The notes: a model not told the origin generated them from the sequence alone. Shown: positions 13,001 through 23,299, numbered from the stretch's first letter. The stretch: 64,000 bases of DNA from Arenicola marina (GCA_964019135.1 OZ025249.1:14161088-14225087), one strand, 5' to 3'. Numbers and translations are program-made.

Positions 13001-16000
13001 TACGACGGCGATGAAAGTGGTCGGGTGTGAGACTTTACTTAGGGCGTGTTTGATTTGCATGAAACCAAAACCGGTTTGTTCAATTGACAGTTCGACAGAG
13101 CTGGTTTGACGGTTTCCGTTCAGCGAAACGGTCAGTTTATTCGATACATACACCGTAGTTAATCATAATTGTAATGAATCGAGACTTCTGGACAAAAGTA
13201 TGACAATAATTTATTCAGGGACATCGCGATAGAAAATTAAACAGACGGTATATGTATGCTGGTACAACTTTATAAGCACAGGGTTATTACCAAAATACAT
13301 GCCGAAACTGTAAACAAATGAAACTATGCGTTCGCCTTTAGGCGGGCAAACCGTTGAAACCGGTTTTTAAAAACGGCTTCGGTTTCCCGTCGGTTTCAGG
13401 TAAATCGAACACGCCCTTAATATAGCCGTGCTAAACAATGGAAAATACTTGACTGGGATATCCCAGTCCACTTGACATGTATGTCGCACGCATGTGCGTT
13501 GGGAGCGGCAAGCCGGCGGAGGAAGTAGAATTTAAGCTAATAAACTAATCTAATCTAATTAAACATAATAAACCATGAGATTCGTGTGCACTGGAATATC
13601 GACATATCGAAGATTCTGAACAATCAATGGTGTCAAAAGGTATATATATATATATATATAACTCACAATTGATTCGTGCCCTCAAAATTAAATAAGTGAC
13701 ATAATGTACTTTAAGGTATGTTTACAGAGAATGTTTACAAGCAAAGGAACATGTGCTCGGCGTCAAAGGAAACCAGCTGACATCACAAAAGAAGAGTCAG
13801 CTTTGAGAGAGAGCTAGGTCATGTGACAATAATACCACCCCAGTAAACATACCAAGTGACAGACGAGAACGAATCTAGCATTGCTTGAAAAGGAAGACGA
13901 AAATCGGGGTTATGAATTTGCCCGTCGTAGGCCATATTTAGCGGTGAGCAAAATGCGAACGTTTTCTATGGTCAATAGCTAGGCGGTAGAGACACTAGTA
14001 TTTCAATTATGGCTTGACAAAACCACCAACAAATTGCTATGCTTCACCATTATTGAAATTTGATCAGCAAAGAGAAGTAGAAAGGTCTACGTTGAACATT
14101 TTAAGACCGACCGCGATGGTCTTTATGCAATATCGACCAAGTTATAGGCCTAAGCCGAAACGTCACCGCGCTGTCAGTCAGCTGGCGTATCGAGGCTTTA
14201 TAATGGTTTCGTCTTAATAACACTAACCATCAACTGGTCTTCTGGACGCCTGCATGATAACCATGACTAATAGAGAAAAGCGAAATGGTGAATACTGAAC
14301 ATTGAACATGCGCTTCGGGGAGTTCGCACCAGGAAGTTTTACCCTCGAGGCAAAAACAGTTCAAGAGCTGCTGAAGGGATGTACTAAGACTGTCAACACA
14401 CTGAGGCTGTATGCTTACTTATCAAGTGGCCCGTCCCAGGCGGGGGGGGGGAGTACTTAATGCATTGCTGTGGGTGGGGTAGTTCCGCGGTAAAGCCCCC
14501 CCCCCCTTTTTCACCGCCAAAATCCGCTTGGTCGGGGCGTTTTACCGCCAAAATCTGCACGCACCGGTTGGGGCTATTTCCCCTCCGGGCAAATATTTTT
14601 TGGCAATCCCTTGGGATTTTTTTAGCCACTGTGCAAAATAACAAATTGCTTTAACCAGTGCCATGGTAAGCTGTTGCAAAATGTATCACGTATTTTTGGA
14701 GGCCTGAGGGGCGGAGAAAATTAGTTCTTCTGTAAAAAAAACTAGGCTCCCCCACCTCGATATCGGAGGGTAGACCTTGGTAGGTCCGCCCCGATAGCTC
14801 AGTGGATTAGAGTGGCCACATGAGAGCCTAACGGCTCATTGGTGGGTGGTTCGAGCCCCACTGTGGCCATGTCTGTGTTTGTCGCAATATAAAGATCACA
14901 TGTCCTTCTTCGCAAAGAGTAAGGGATTTTCCTGGGGAATCCATGAACGCAAAATTTTGACTTCCGAGTCCACGACGTTCGATGCATTCAGATAAAATTC
15001 CGAATTCTCCCTGTCTATTAAATATCGAATTGCCAAAATGTCGCAATGTAAGGAAGATGTTGATTAGCAAAACGTTTACGCGCATAAGTCGGGCATAGCT
15101 TACGCACGTTCAATATTGAACGCGGTTGGTAGGCTACGCGCGTAGCGTAGCGTGCGCGTTCGTCTTTGAACGCGTTTAATATCGAACGAGTGAGTGGCTG
15201 GGCCGCACAAGTAACCCAGCCACTTATGTATGCCAGCCACTTACGCTCGTACGCTGGCTCGTACGCGTTCAACATTGAAAGCGACCCACAGCCCCACTCA
15301 CTCAGCACTTGTATGGGTAAATCAGGACTTTTACTTGTTGCAATACTTACCCCTCAGCACCCCTCCCCCCGGGTAAAAATAGTCCAACCCTTACTGGCCT
15401 AATGGCATGGCAAAATCAGCAATGAAATGTATTGACCAACAAGGTTATCAAGACTGACTCAGATAACAAATCTACTGAACTTTATAAACTGCTGATATAT
15501 ACGAATCTACCGCAGATTCGAATCTTTTGATTGTGGATGTGATGACGTCATAGCTGTGCATCTTTTTCAAACAATTTCAGTTTAAACATATCTGGGACAT
15601 CTTACGATAGGTTTAATCTACATTGATAAGATATAGACAAGGTCTGATCAAACTTACCGAGAAATAGTTGCTTAGGGTGGGGGGGGGGGGGGGTAGAGAG
15701 GATGGTGGAGAAGGTGGGGGGTCGCACTAATTCACTTGTTACAGTGGTGCGGATCTGCCGTCCATGCCATACAGACATAAGTGCAGTGATCGAGAGATTT
15801 ATGGTTACAAAGCATCCAAAGTAGACACTGACAGTCACGACAAAATATATATGGAGGAAAGTGCACGACACACTTGAGGCCAGCTGCTTGGAGTTGGAGG
15901 GAGGAAATCACGCGAACATGTGGGAAATAAAGCGAGCATTTTACTTCCTTTGATGATATTATATATGATTGATTTAAGCATCACGCTTTAACTTGTGTCA

Positions 16001-19000
16001 TGGCGTGACAACGGGACCCTTCCAGTTCAATGAAGAGAGGAGCCATGTCCTCGGGAGTAGCACCTACTCTTTTACGAAGACATAAATTGGAATGTTGTCC
16101 TGCACAATCATAGACATTGTGCACACTAGGATTCGGTCACTTTTGAGCTGGCGTAGCACATAGATAGATAAAACAGGCGTCTGCTCCGGCGAAAGAGCAA
16201 AACAAGGCAGATAAAAACGCCTTGTTTCAGCATTACTCGCGTATGATTCACGCCTACCATTTACTACAATAATCTATTTCGTGAGTTCGAACTGGAAGAA
16301 GCAGACCGTTGGCCGCAAATGATGTTCACTTCAGACATTGAATATCTGCAGGCAGCATACAAAGAAACGCTGCTGGGACCGCCATCGCAGTGGCGCCATC
16401 AAGCGAATGCAAAAAAGGCCCTTTCTCGAGTTCCCCATTATCACAACCGTCACCTAGCAAACATATACCATCATTCATAACGTCATACATACAAGCCACA
16501 CATACATTGTTCATTGTCGAAATGCAAACAATAAAGTCATCGTGATCATCTCAACGCTGATTGGCTGAAATTGTCGACGCTGATTGGTTAGTTTACAATG
16601 CATGGAAAACCGGCCCTGATTGTGAGCATTGGAACTTCTCAGTTTATATAACTTTCGCCATTCTGCATGGATACCAAGCCAATCGACGAAACAAACAATG
16701 ATCGACGCCTTTGTTGCCAAGAAGCCAAGACGATTTGCATCCCTCTTCAATCCTGTTTTCATTTTATCTGCAGCAGGTGCGTAAACTTGCTCAAGTCCCT
16801 GCGCCCCGGATATCAGACCAGGAATGTCAGAAGCCTAGTCATTCTCTAGCACATATCTAAATAAACACAATGGTTTCTTTCGCATCGAGCTAGCTGACAG
16901 TCTGTCTGAAGTAATTGAAATGGAAGAGGCCCCTCTCAAAGTACGGGGTTAGTAGCTTAGGCACGAACCGGATAGACATCACAACCCAGAACCATTCCAA
17001 ATATGTCAATTACATATTTATATCGTTTTAGTTTAATGCAAAACATGCACAAGTTCATTTCGGTATACATTTGGCAGAAATTCACAAGTAGTTCTGGATT
17101 AATGTCGACAGGACATGAAACAATAAAATAATAGTCCTGTAATAGACAGCCTCTTCCCAACCAATAATATTATACATATACGCCTTCAATGAAAACAATA
17201 TCTTCCACCTACAGTCAGTTGGAATGGCTTCACGCAACGATGCTATAGGACAAATAGTTGCACATACATACACTCTTCAAGTTACCACTTCGTGTTAACG
17301 AAACTATTAATGATGTAACCGAGACACTTTCTGGTAGTTATTCGAATGCGGAACCTAGAAAAAAGTACGACACTCCACATTTGATCTAATGTTCCAAGAA
17401 TTTAATAACATTTTACACATATCAAAATGAACCTTTGTAATTCACACATTGTGGCTGCCTTAAGACAATGGCAACTGTAAAGGTTAAATTCAAGTAACAA
17501 CGGTAGCACTTTAGTCGGAAGCACACCAACTGGAGACGATTTAATATTTCTAATCATAAATCCCTTCACCTTGTGACGGAGGCACTTCGATGTACACAGC
17601 TCCAAACCAGATATCAGATACTAGTGTTGATGATTATAAAATAATCGACTGCTGCTGTCTATCTTTCTAAAATGAGATTCAATATATACAAGATTGTGAA
17701 CCAAGCCAACCTTGGTTCACAATCTATAAATATAATATATATAAATATATTGCTGGTTAACAATTCTGATGCAATTTGTATATAACATACTGTAACAATA
17801 CATGGGCAAATCTTTGGCGTGTTTGATTTGCATGAAACCAAAACCGGTTTGCCGAATTGACTGTTCGACAGGAGAAGAACCGAAACCGTTTTGCTCGAAG
17901 CCGTAGTAGATCATAAATGGAATGAATCGAGACTTCTGGACAAAAGTTTGACAATAATTTATTCACGGACAGTCCAAGCGCGGTAGAAAATTAAACAGAC
18001 GGCATATGTATGCTGGTACAACTTCATAAGCACATCGCTATTGCATAAATACTAAATACATACTGAAACTGTAAACAAATGAAACTATGCGTTCGCCTTT
18101 AGGTGGGCAAAACGTTGAAACAGGTTTTTTTAAACGGCTTCGGTTCCATGTCGGTTTCAGTAAAATCAAACACGCCCTTAATATAGCCGTGCTATACATT
18201 TTAGACATATATTGGCAAGACAAGGTCACGAATGCTGAAGTGTTAGCCAGGGCCAACCTACCAAGCATTCTTGCTCTTGTGAAGCAAAGTCGTCTACGTT
18301 GGCTTGGGAACGTTCATCGTATGCAAGATGAACGCATTCCCAAGGATGTGCTATACGGTGAACTCGTCGACGGCAAAAGGCCAACTGGACGGCCAAAGCT
18401 TTGGATTAAGGATTTTTGTAAGCGGGACATAAAGGCTTTCGGCATCGATCCAGATTCTTGGGAGGACTTGGCATCCCAAAAGAGGGGATGGGCACGTGTC
18501 GTGCGTGACGGAATGGCCCACCACGACTCGCTATGGTTTGTGAAACTGGGCTTGAAACGCCAATCTAGGCGTCCACCAGCGAGCACAAACCAAGATCTAT
18601 CGACAGGTCAACGTTGCGATGACTGCGGAAAGCTCTGTCGATCACAGATAGGCTTACTCAGTCATCAGCGTAAATGCCGCGTTACGAATAGTATAACTTA
18701 AACCAAACAAAGCTGCAAATCCATCGTTTTTCGCAGACGGACGGGTTCCAACCACAAACAATGGAAAACACTTGAATGGAAAGTATGAGTTCACTTGATA
18801 TGTATGTCGCAGGCGTGTGCATTGGGAGCGGCGAGCCGGCGGAGAGGCAGGGGCCGTCATGTTGGAGTTATAATTTAATCTAATACACTAATCTAATCTA
18901 GTTGAACGTTATAAACCATGACATTGGCATATTACCGTGTTGAAGATTCTGACCAATCAATGGTGTCAGAAGGTATTTATATGTAACTCATAATTTATTC

Positions 19001-21792
19001 ATGCCCTCAAACTAAAATAAGTAACATAATGTAGTTTAATGTCGGTGCATATGGTTACAGAGAATGCTTAAAGTCAAGGGACATGTGCTCGGCGTCAATG
19101 GTAACCAGCTGACATTACAAAAGAAGAGTCAGCTTCGAGAGAGAGCCAGGTCATGTTACAATCATATCGCCACAACTTACATACTAAGTAACAGACGAGA
19201 CACAATGAAGCATAACTCGCGGTTATGGGATTGTATGGGCTCGTTGTAGGCCATATTTAGCGGTGAGCAAAATGCGAACGTTTTCTAGGGTCAATAACTA
19301 GGCGGTAGAGACACTAGTACTTCAATTATGGCTTGACGAAACCACAAACAATTCACTATAATTCATCATTATTGAACGCTGATTAGCGAAGCGAAGTAGA
19401 AAGGTTTACGTTGACCATTTTAAGACCGCCCGCGATGGTCTTCATGCAATATCGACCAAGTTATACGCCGAAACGTCACCGCACTGTCAGTCAGTTTGTG
19501 TATCGAGACTTTATCATCAGGCGAAATTTCGTCTTAATAACACTAACCATCAACTGGTCTTCTGGACGTCTGTGTGATAACCATGACTAATAGAGAAAAG
19601 CAAAATGGTAAATACTGAACATTGAACATGCGCTTCGGTGAGTTCGCACCAGGAAGTTTTACCCTGGAGGCAAAAACAGTTGAAGAGCTGCTGACAGAAT
19701 GGATGTACTAAGACTGTCAACACAGTAACGCTGCATGCTTACTGATCAGTTGGCCCGTCCCAGGGGGGTGGGGGGAGGGGTACTTAATACATTGCTGTGG
19801 GCAGGGTATTTCCGCGGTAAAGCCCCGTCAACCCGGCACTTCCAGCACTATTTCCCCCACGGGCGAATATTTTTTTGTCAATCCGTTAGGATTTTTTTAG
19901 CCACTGTGAAAAATTACACATTGCTTCATACAATTGCCATGGTAAGCTGTTGCAAAATGCTCTCGAGGAATAGACCTTGGTAGGTCCGCCCCGATAGCTC
20001 AGTCGGTTAGAGTGGCCACCTGAGAGCCTAACGGCTTATTTGTGGGGGGTCCGAGCCCCGCTGTGGCCATGTCTGGGTTTGTCGCAGGATAAAGGTCGGA
20101 TGTCCTTCTTCGCAAAAACTAGGGGGTATCCTGGGGACTTCATGAACGCCAACTTTCGACTTCATGAAAGCAAATTTTGACTTTCCGTCACAAAATGTTG
20201 ACTTTGACTTTCAACTTCGAAAAAGTGTGGTGCTATGGCCCTAATAGGCTGCCGTACAAATGAATAGCTCATATACATCAATCATAAATTTCAAAAGGAA
20301 AACTTCGAAAAAGTGTGGTGCTATGGCCCTAATAGGCTGCCGTACAAATGAATAGCTCATATACATCAATCATAAATTTCAAAAGGAAAACAAAAAACAC
20401 TGTGTGGGAGTGGGGTTTCTAGCTCTAGTGCTATTCAAAAATAAGAATATCATAGTATGGTCTTATTTAAATATATAGACAGATATTATATAGAGCAATA
20501 GTTGAAGAGGGTAGGTACTTAAGTAGGCCAGGCCAACCCTCCCATCAGTCGAGTACCCGTGTACGCTGGTGGAGCTTCCGGTAAACATGTGTCACACGCC
20601 CTTTTTCTTCAAGCTTATTTCCACTTTAATTGGAAAACAGATTTATCCACTGCCGAATTTGGCATTTGCCGAATCCACGACGTTCGATGCATTGAGATAA
20701 AATTACGAATTATCCCTGTCTGTTTGTGTATTAAATATCGAATTGCCAAAATGTCGCGATATAAGGAATATGTTGATTAGCAAAACGTTTACGCGCATAA
20801 GTCGGGTAAAGCTTACGCACGTTCAATATTTAACGCGGCTGGTTAGGCTACGCGCGTAGCGTAGCTTGCGCGTTCGACTTTGAACGAGTTTAATATCGAA
20901 CGCCTAAGTGGCTGGGTCACAAAGTAACCCAGCCACTTATGTATGCCAGCCACTTACGCTCGTAAGCTGGCTGGTACCCCTTCAACTTTGAAAGCGACCC
21001 ACAACCCACTCACCCAGCACTTACCAGACATGTATGGGGACATCAGGACTTTCACTTGTTGCAATACTAACCCCTCGGCATCCATACACCCCTCCCCCCG
21101 GGTACTAAAATAGTCCAACCCGTACTGACCTGATGGCAGGGCAAAATCAACAATGAAATTTATTGGCGAACAAGGTTCACAAGACTGGCTCACATAGTGA
21201 ATCTACTGAGCTTTACACTGCTGTAAAGCTGATATGTACGAATCTACCGCATATTCGAATCTGTTGATTTGTGAATGTGATGACGTCTTCTTTTTCAGAA
21301 ATTTCAGTTTAAACATCTCTGGAACATCTCACGATAGGTTTAATCTACATTGATAAGGTATAGACAAGGTCTGATCAAACATATCGAAACATATCGAGAA
21401 ATAAATGGCATCTTATCTCTCCTTATGCTGTTAAGACTTGGCCCGCTCGTGACGCGTGAAATTTCCATACAATGTATATAAGGTACGATAAATGTTTGCA
21501 TGGCATACATGGCATGAAATGAAAGGAATTGATGTTTAGGCCGCTGTTGTGTACACAAGGGCTAAGCTGTGCCAATGAATCTCCCGGGACGCTGCAGGAC
21601 GAGTGGGTGAAACTTGTCTCAGACTTAGATGCCCCGGACCGGATTCGAACCCAGGACCTGCGGTCTAGTGTCCTGTCCATTACAATATAAGGAAGGCTCA
21701 TAGATATGTTTATAACACTCACCGTTAACAGTTCGTGTGGACGCCTGTGCAATAGCAATGACCAGTAGAGAAGAACATCCTATCAAAGCCAT
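991..21792 (-). CDS. Gene L: lectin/EGF/FN3 single-pass receptor, complete, 11 coding exons
   Basis: Exons (5' to 3'): 21792-21723, 12731-12579, 11522-11298, 4982-4740, 4601-4515, 4240-4088, 3156-2827, 2238-2200, 1904-1866, 1592-1318, 1050-991. Lengths sum to 1,674 nt, giving 557 aa and a stop. Every exon is flanked by AG and GT, and phases are 1 throughout except phase 0 before the last exon. Predicted order: signal peptide, 8-Cys EGF-like, fucolectin/F5/8-C-like domain, short Cys-rich segment, EGF-like, FN3, Thr/Pro stalk, transmembrane helix, tail with YESL, YVNP and TIYADI motifs. It should sit in the plasma membrane, bind glycans or other ligands outside and dock SH2 proteins inside; these roles are inferred from domains. 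Intron 1 is 9 kb and intron 3 is 6.3 kb with a LINE. It is head to head with gene R. The domain order resembles MEGF/Tie-like invertebrate receptors, but there is no kinase. Confidence 0.85.
1318..1592 (-). CDS. Gene L exon 10: transmembrane helix and cytoplasmic tail
   Basis: 275 nt, phase 1 to 0. It encodes FALLGCAVVVMVILGILLVV, a membrane-spanning stretch, followed by basic VRHRGCRG and a Ser/Pro/Thr-rich tail ending in GYESLGEK. The donor is the weak GTTTGT; gene R has GTTCGT at the same place. Reading through the donor would give about 19 more codons to a stop at 1261, so intron retention would make an alternative tail lacking YVNP and TIYADI. Confidence 0.85.
1866..1904 (-). CDS. Gene L exon 9: 13-residue stalk exon (second)
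   Basis: 39 nt, phase 1-1, encoding roughly DTSPVTTPLRLVE. It is Thr/Pro-rich, as in O-glycosylated membrane stalks, and similar in length and residue pattern to exon 8, suggesting a tandem exon duplication. Confidence 0.75.
2200..2238 (-). CDS. Gene L exon 8: 13-residue stalk exon (first)
   Basis: 39 nt, phase 1-1, encoding roughly SASPTTKLPPLTK. It is flanked by attgtag and GTAAGT-type splice sites and matches the 39-nt exon of gene R at 34394-34432. Confidence 0.75.
2827..3156 (-). CDS. Gene L exon 7: fibronectin type III domain
   Basis: 330 nt, phase 1-1, a one-exon FN3 domain of about 110 residues. Visible hallmarks: VVWEQNKDLPEG in strand B, ETHYGYRISY in strand C, and ISGLTHNTRYDFKVEQYR with the FN3 L-x-x-x-x-x-Y-x-F/V pattern before strand G. 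It ends with a Pro-rich linker and donor GTGAGT. Confidence 0.88.
4088..4240 (-). CDS. Gene L exon 6: EGF-like module
   Basis: 153 nt, phase 1-1. Encodes CDYRTYGMNCAENCTGHCG.. followed by CSPTDGSCPGGCQQWYTG and NCGVF. Cys spacing and the YG-x-x-C start match MEGF/laminin-type EGF repeats. Confidence 0.88.
4515..4601 (-). CDS. Gene L exon 5: short Cys-rich segment
   Basis: 87 nt, phase 1-1, encoding CGECQDCSQVIGCRSCSATG and then LKRPQCAE. Six cysteines in 29 residues suggest a small disulfide-bonded connector. Two or three 49-bp units, each with a splice acceptor, lie just upstream (4,602-4,700). Confidence 0.8.
4740..4982 (-). CDS. Gene L exon 4: second half of fucolectin/F5/8-C-like domain
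   Basis: 243 nt, phase 1-1. It has DVVVMGGPSG, CGHYAE, the ISCDAHPVGRYVIIER strand and LMTLCEVVVTGHE, the usual C-terminal end of fucolectin-related (F5/8 type C-like) lectin domains. Confidence 0.85.
5000..6780. other. Gene L intron 3, 3' part: no gene recognised
   Basis: Intronic DNA with purine-rich stretches (5,100-5,500) and a T-rich tract (about 6,240-6,430). Open frames here are low-complexity and show no domain. Confidence 0.6.
6780..9390 (+). mobile_element. LINE, decayed: endonuclease end, reverse transcriptase and 3' tail
   Basis: Plus-strand pieces in different frames read in LINE order: FILMGDFNARTG (endonuclease) near 6,840-6,875, LFVDFSKAFDSVRH near 8,050, TGVRQGCMIGPLLFILYFNQ near 8,225-8,285, and MLYADDLIQYSD at 8,352-8,387. 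A C-terminal region with CxxC-type residues and WPEYQELR near 9,060-9,160 follows. The 3' end resembles gcctgaggccatttgg plus a short A-rich tail near 9,385. The N-terminal endonuclease is missing and several stops and frameshifts separate the blocks (for example stop codons near 6,889 and 8,322), so it is dead. Gene R lacks it in the matching intron, so insertion followed the L/R split or was lost in R. Confidence 0.85.
9390..9880. other. Gene L intron 3: no feature recognised
   Basis: Unique-looking intronic DNA between the LINE and the minisatellite. Open frames on the minus strand show no recognisable domain. Confidence 0.5.
9885..10390 (+). repeat. Minisatellite of about 20 bp (GTAGGCGCTATGTAGGTCA-like)
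   Basis: Degenerate units of gtaggcgctatgtaggtca alternating with gtgcgcactgtaggc recur across about 500 bp. A three-unit remnant of the same sequence sits at 52,985-53,055, at the edge of copy 4. Confidence 0.8.
11298..11522 (-). CDS. Gene L exon 3: first half of fucolectin/F5/8-C-like domain
   Basis: 225 nt, phase 1-1, beginning GNVARGKSTNQTGTYQEF. It contains YQAVDGKVIDG, an ACAH-type Cys-Ala-His, and LTVDLGGDYVIHNVTVFN, the conserved front half of the lectin fold. Potential N-glycosylation sites are NQT and NVT. Copies of this exon occur at 28,873, 52,029 and 54,157. Confidence 0.87.
11562..11705 (-). pseudogene. Ghost copy of exon 3 (lectin first half), decayed
   Basis: Read on the minus strand, this stretch aligns with exon 3: ggtaagcccaccca, cagaccgg, tcgatgggaaggtcattga and ccttgacgcgg all have counterparts. 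The frame has a stop (TGA in the segment matching VIDG-T-H) and lacks the WTVDLGG half. It is a relic of an exon duplication. The same relic precedes exon 3 in copies 3 and 4. Confidence 0.7.
11710..12570. other. Gene L intron 2 with tRNA-like repeat fragment
   Basis: Conserved in copy 3 (51,030-51,880, inverted) and copy 4 (54,345-55,215, direct). It includes a tRNA-like motif on the minus strand near 12,040-12,110, whose counterpart at 51,495-51,560 reads tgtagcttaattggtaagca. No coding potential recognised. Confidence 0.6.
12579..12731 (-). CDS. Gene L exon 2: 8-Cys EGF-like module
   Basis: 153 nt, phase 1-1. Encodes CLFGTASDCEFQCHCAGG, then CDPDTGVCPGEC and a final GEACQIG. Eight cysteines with the CHC-x5-CDP-x4-C pattern are typical of laminin/MEGF-type EGF-like repeats. 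Confidence 0.9.
   Translation of the reverse strand, partial: PPVCLGRPRTVSSSVTVPVAPSVIRTRESVRESVLRTVLVCSHGAERPVR
13042..13416 (+). mobile_element. PIF/Harbinger-like MITE with TIRs and TTA target duplication
   Basis: A 375-bp element with ends gggcgtgtttgattt and aaatcgaacacgccc as inverted repeats, flanked by TTA on both sides (13,039-13,041 and 13,417-13,419). A 3-bp TTA duplication is the Harbinger signature. It has no coding capacity. Related copies lie at 17,816, 50,123 and 55,666. Confidence 0.8.
13639..13660. repeat. (TA)n microsatellite
   Basis: About ten TA units; the shorter counterpart at 56,090 lies in the direct duplicate. Confidence 0.9.
14788..14960 (+). mobile_element. tRNA-derived SINE, head only
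   Basis: It starts ccccgatagctcagtgga (A-box-like) and has ggttcgagcccc (B-box-like), followed by the gtggccatgtctgtgtt and cttcttcgcaaagagta body. The 3' half seen at 24,705 and 45,258 is missing. The same fragment occurs at 19,988, 58,749 and inverted at 46,138. Confidence 0.8.
16130..17740 (+). repeat. Inverted-repeat arm, partner 36,350-37,840
   Basis: Landmarks such as the tgcaggcagcatacaaag stretch at 16,350 and the acgtcatacatacaagcc stretch at 16,480 appear reverse-complemented around 37,440-37,640. The arm lies in gene L intron 1 here and downstream of gene R there. Open frames in it are weak and show no domain. Confidence 0.85.
17816..18177 (+). mobile_element. Harbinger-like MITE, second copy
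   Basis: Same terminal sequences and length class as the 13,042 element. The left end has lost the first bases (ggcgtgtttg), while the right end cacgccc is followed by TTA. Confidence 0.75.
18200..18752 (+). mobile_element. LINE 3' fragment: C-terminal zinc-finger part of ORF2
   Basis: An open frame to 18,701 has RLRWLGNVHRMQDERIPKDV and GKRPTGRPKLWIKDFCKRD, both familiar from the C-terminal part of LINE endonuclease/reverse-transcriptase polyproteins. It ends with a C-x2-C-x12-H-x3-C finger. The paralogous site at 13,430-13,440 is empty, so the insertion edges can be placed. Only the last 160 or so codons are present. The displayed frame also runs backwards into the MITE, which is not LINE. 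Confidence 0.85.
19988..20130 (+). mobile_element. tRNA-derived SINE, head only
   Basis: Direct counterpart of the 14,788 fragment: ccccgatagctcagtcgg, then tccgagccccgctgtgg. It ends before the 3' SINE body. Confidence 0.75.
20214..20389 (+). repeat. Two 88-bp tandem units
   Basis: The stretch beginning acttcgaaaaagtgtgg repeats exactly 88 bp later (20,214 and 20,302). The other copies of this duplicated block have a single unit (about 45,770-45,850). Confidence 0.9.
21600..21690 (-). mobile_element. tRNA-derived SINE fragment (second type)
   Basis: On the minus strand: taatggacaggacactagac followed by gtcctgggttcgaatccggt, A- and B-box like. Related sequence at 44,160-44,290 and 46,995-47,160 shares the cacaacagcggcctaaac type of tail. 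It is too degenerate to be a functional tRNA. Confidence 0.6.
21723..21792 (-). CDS. Gene L exon 1: start codon and signal peptide
   Basis: 70 nt from ATG: MALIGCSSLLVIAIAQAS then TRTVN, with donor GTGAGT after one extra G, giving phase 1, exactly what exon 2 needs. The hydrophobic core followed by a small-residue cleavage region is typical. Copy 3 has the same exon at 44,045 (MAWIGYASLLVIVIAQAS). Confidence 0.83.
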
Positions 21793-23189
21793 GGTCGGTA
21801 ATACCAGTGTGTAAGACTCGATTTCGTTGTCTTTCTGTCGGTTACTGCATTACATATACACCCAACCAACCAACGGCTGGGAGTTAGAGCAGAGTTAGAA
21901 CTGGGAGCAGAAGTGAAGAATCACCTGCGTGGATGCGCGTCACGAAGTGTTTTTGTTATACGCACACCCAACCAATCAATAGGTGGGAGTTTGGGGCCCG
22001 GCGGGAGGGGGGGGGGGGCGGGTAGCGAGGATGGTGGAGAAGGTGGGGGTCGCACTAATTCACTTGTTACAGTGGTGAGGATCTGCCGCCCATGCCATGC
22101 AGACATAAGTGCAGTGATCGAGAGATTTATGGTTACAAAGCATCCAAAGTAGACACTAACAGTCCCGGCAAAATATATATGGAGGAAAGTGCACGACACA
22201 CTTGAAGCCAGCTGATTGGAGGGAGGAAATCACGCAAATATGTGGGAAATAAAGGGAGCATTTTTCTTCAATATCCTCAAATCAGCGTGACAACAGGACC
22301 CTTCCAGTTTAAGGAAGACAGGAGCCATTTCCTCAGGAGTAACACCTACTCTTTACGAAGACAGAAATGGCAATGTTGTCCTACACAATCATAGCCATTT
22401 TGTACACTGGGATTCGACCACTTTTGAGCTGGCTTAACACATAGATAGAGAATACAGGTGTCTGATCCGGTGAGAGAGCTAAACAAGGCAGACAAAAACG
22501 TATTATTTCAGCATGACTCACGTATGACTCACGTATGCCTATCATTTACTACAATAATCCATTTCGTGACTTCGAACTGGAAGAAGCAGACCGTTGGCCG
22601 TGAATGATGTCCACTTCAGACATTGAATGGGATCGCGTTATCGCCCCGTGTCCCAGTTCATGCTGGTATGTGGTTCAGGTGGGTATAAATAAAACAATGT
22701 CCCCATCAAACAGAAAATAACCAAAAACTATGCACTTCAATCAAGTATCGGACTCAGGAAGAAGGTTATCAGTCTCAATCTGCGCCATTACAGGACACAG
22801 AGCATGAAACGGGGGGAGATACTGCAGCGATGTCAGAATTGGATACTCGATAGACACGTTCTCGTTAGCCCGTTAGTCGTTCACTAATTGTGTCTCTCGA
22901 TTCAGTTACAAAGTTTGTTTGTCCCAATGTTTGTATTTTTGTAATTTCCATTGGTTTATCCCAATGTTTGTATGTTTGTAATTTCCATATTTTTCATCAT
23001 AGCTACTGTTCAAACCTCTGCATATATATCGTGTAACATTGTGGAAGTTGCAGAGGTTTTGGTTGGCTGAAGCACTAGTCTTGCCGTTTGCTTAATATTT
23101 GTTGATAGGGGTATGGCTGTCGTGTTCCACTCATTAGAGGACACCGCTTTATCATGTAGCATCTTTGTCACGTCTTCTAGCACAGTGGG

Positions 23190-23280
23190 AGCCGGCCTGG
23201 TAGCTCAGTGGGTTAGAGCGCTCGCCTTGGGTGCTGGCCACCAAGAGCCTAACGGCACGTGGATCGATGGTTAAAGCGTC
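23190..23280 (+). mobile_element. tRNA-like SINE head, internally deleted
   Basis: ggtagctcagtgggttagag and the cctaacggcacgtgg stretch match the SINE heads, but the B-box region jumps straight to the SINE tail ggttaaagcgtc. The mirror copy is at 42,755-42,845. Confidence 0.7.
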
Positions 23281-23299
23281 TTAAATATACAACCATCTA

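Larger units (their letters stand above)
10300..14960 (+). repeat. Segmental duplication block, direct partner at 53,000-58,880
   Basis: Sequence from 10.3 to 14.9 kb (gene L exons 2-3 with introns, MITE, SINE head) recurs in the same orientation at 53.0-58.9 kb. Matching landmarks include the stretch near 10,400/53,060, both exons, and the splice and flanking intron sequence. The partner carries two later insertions, at 56,277 and about 56,860. Confidence 0.85.
13420..16000 (+). repeat. Intron 1 duplicate block, first copy (partner 18,750-22,260)
   Basis: Apart from the MITE, this stretch recurs in the same order and orientation at 18.75-22.26 kb: the tttcaattatggcttgac stretch, the C-rich element near 14,400, the SINE head, the cgcgcgtagcgtagc motif and the tagagaggatggtggag stretch. 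The second copy includes the gene L signal-peptide exon, which this first copy lacks. Confidence 0.8.

Noticed and set aside
18087-18701. 204-codon host gene
   Set aside because: The first part is MITE sequence and the rest is the LINE C-terminal region with its zinc finger.
21616-21690. tRNA gene on the minus strand
   Set aside because: Promoter boxes are present but the cloverleaf is not maintained and a SINE tail follows; called a SINE fragment.
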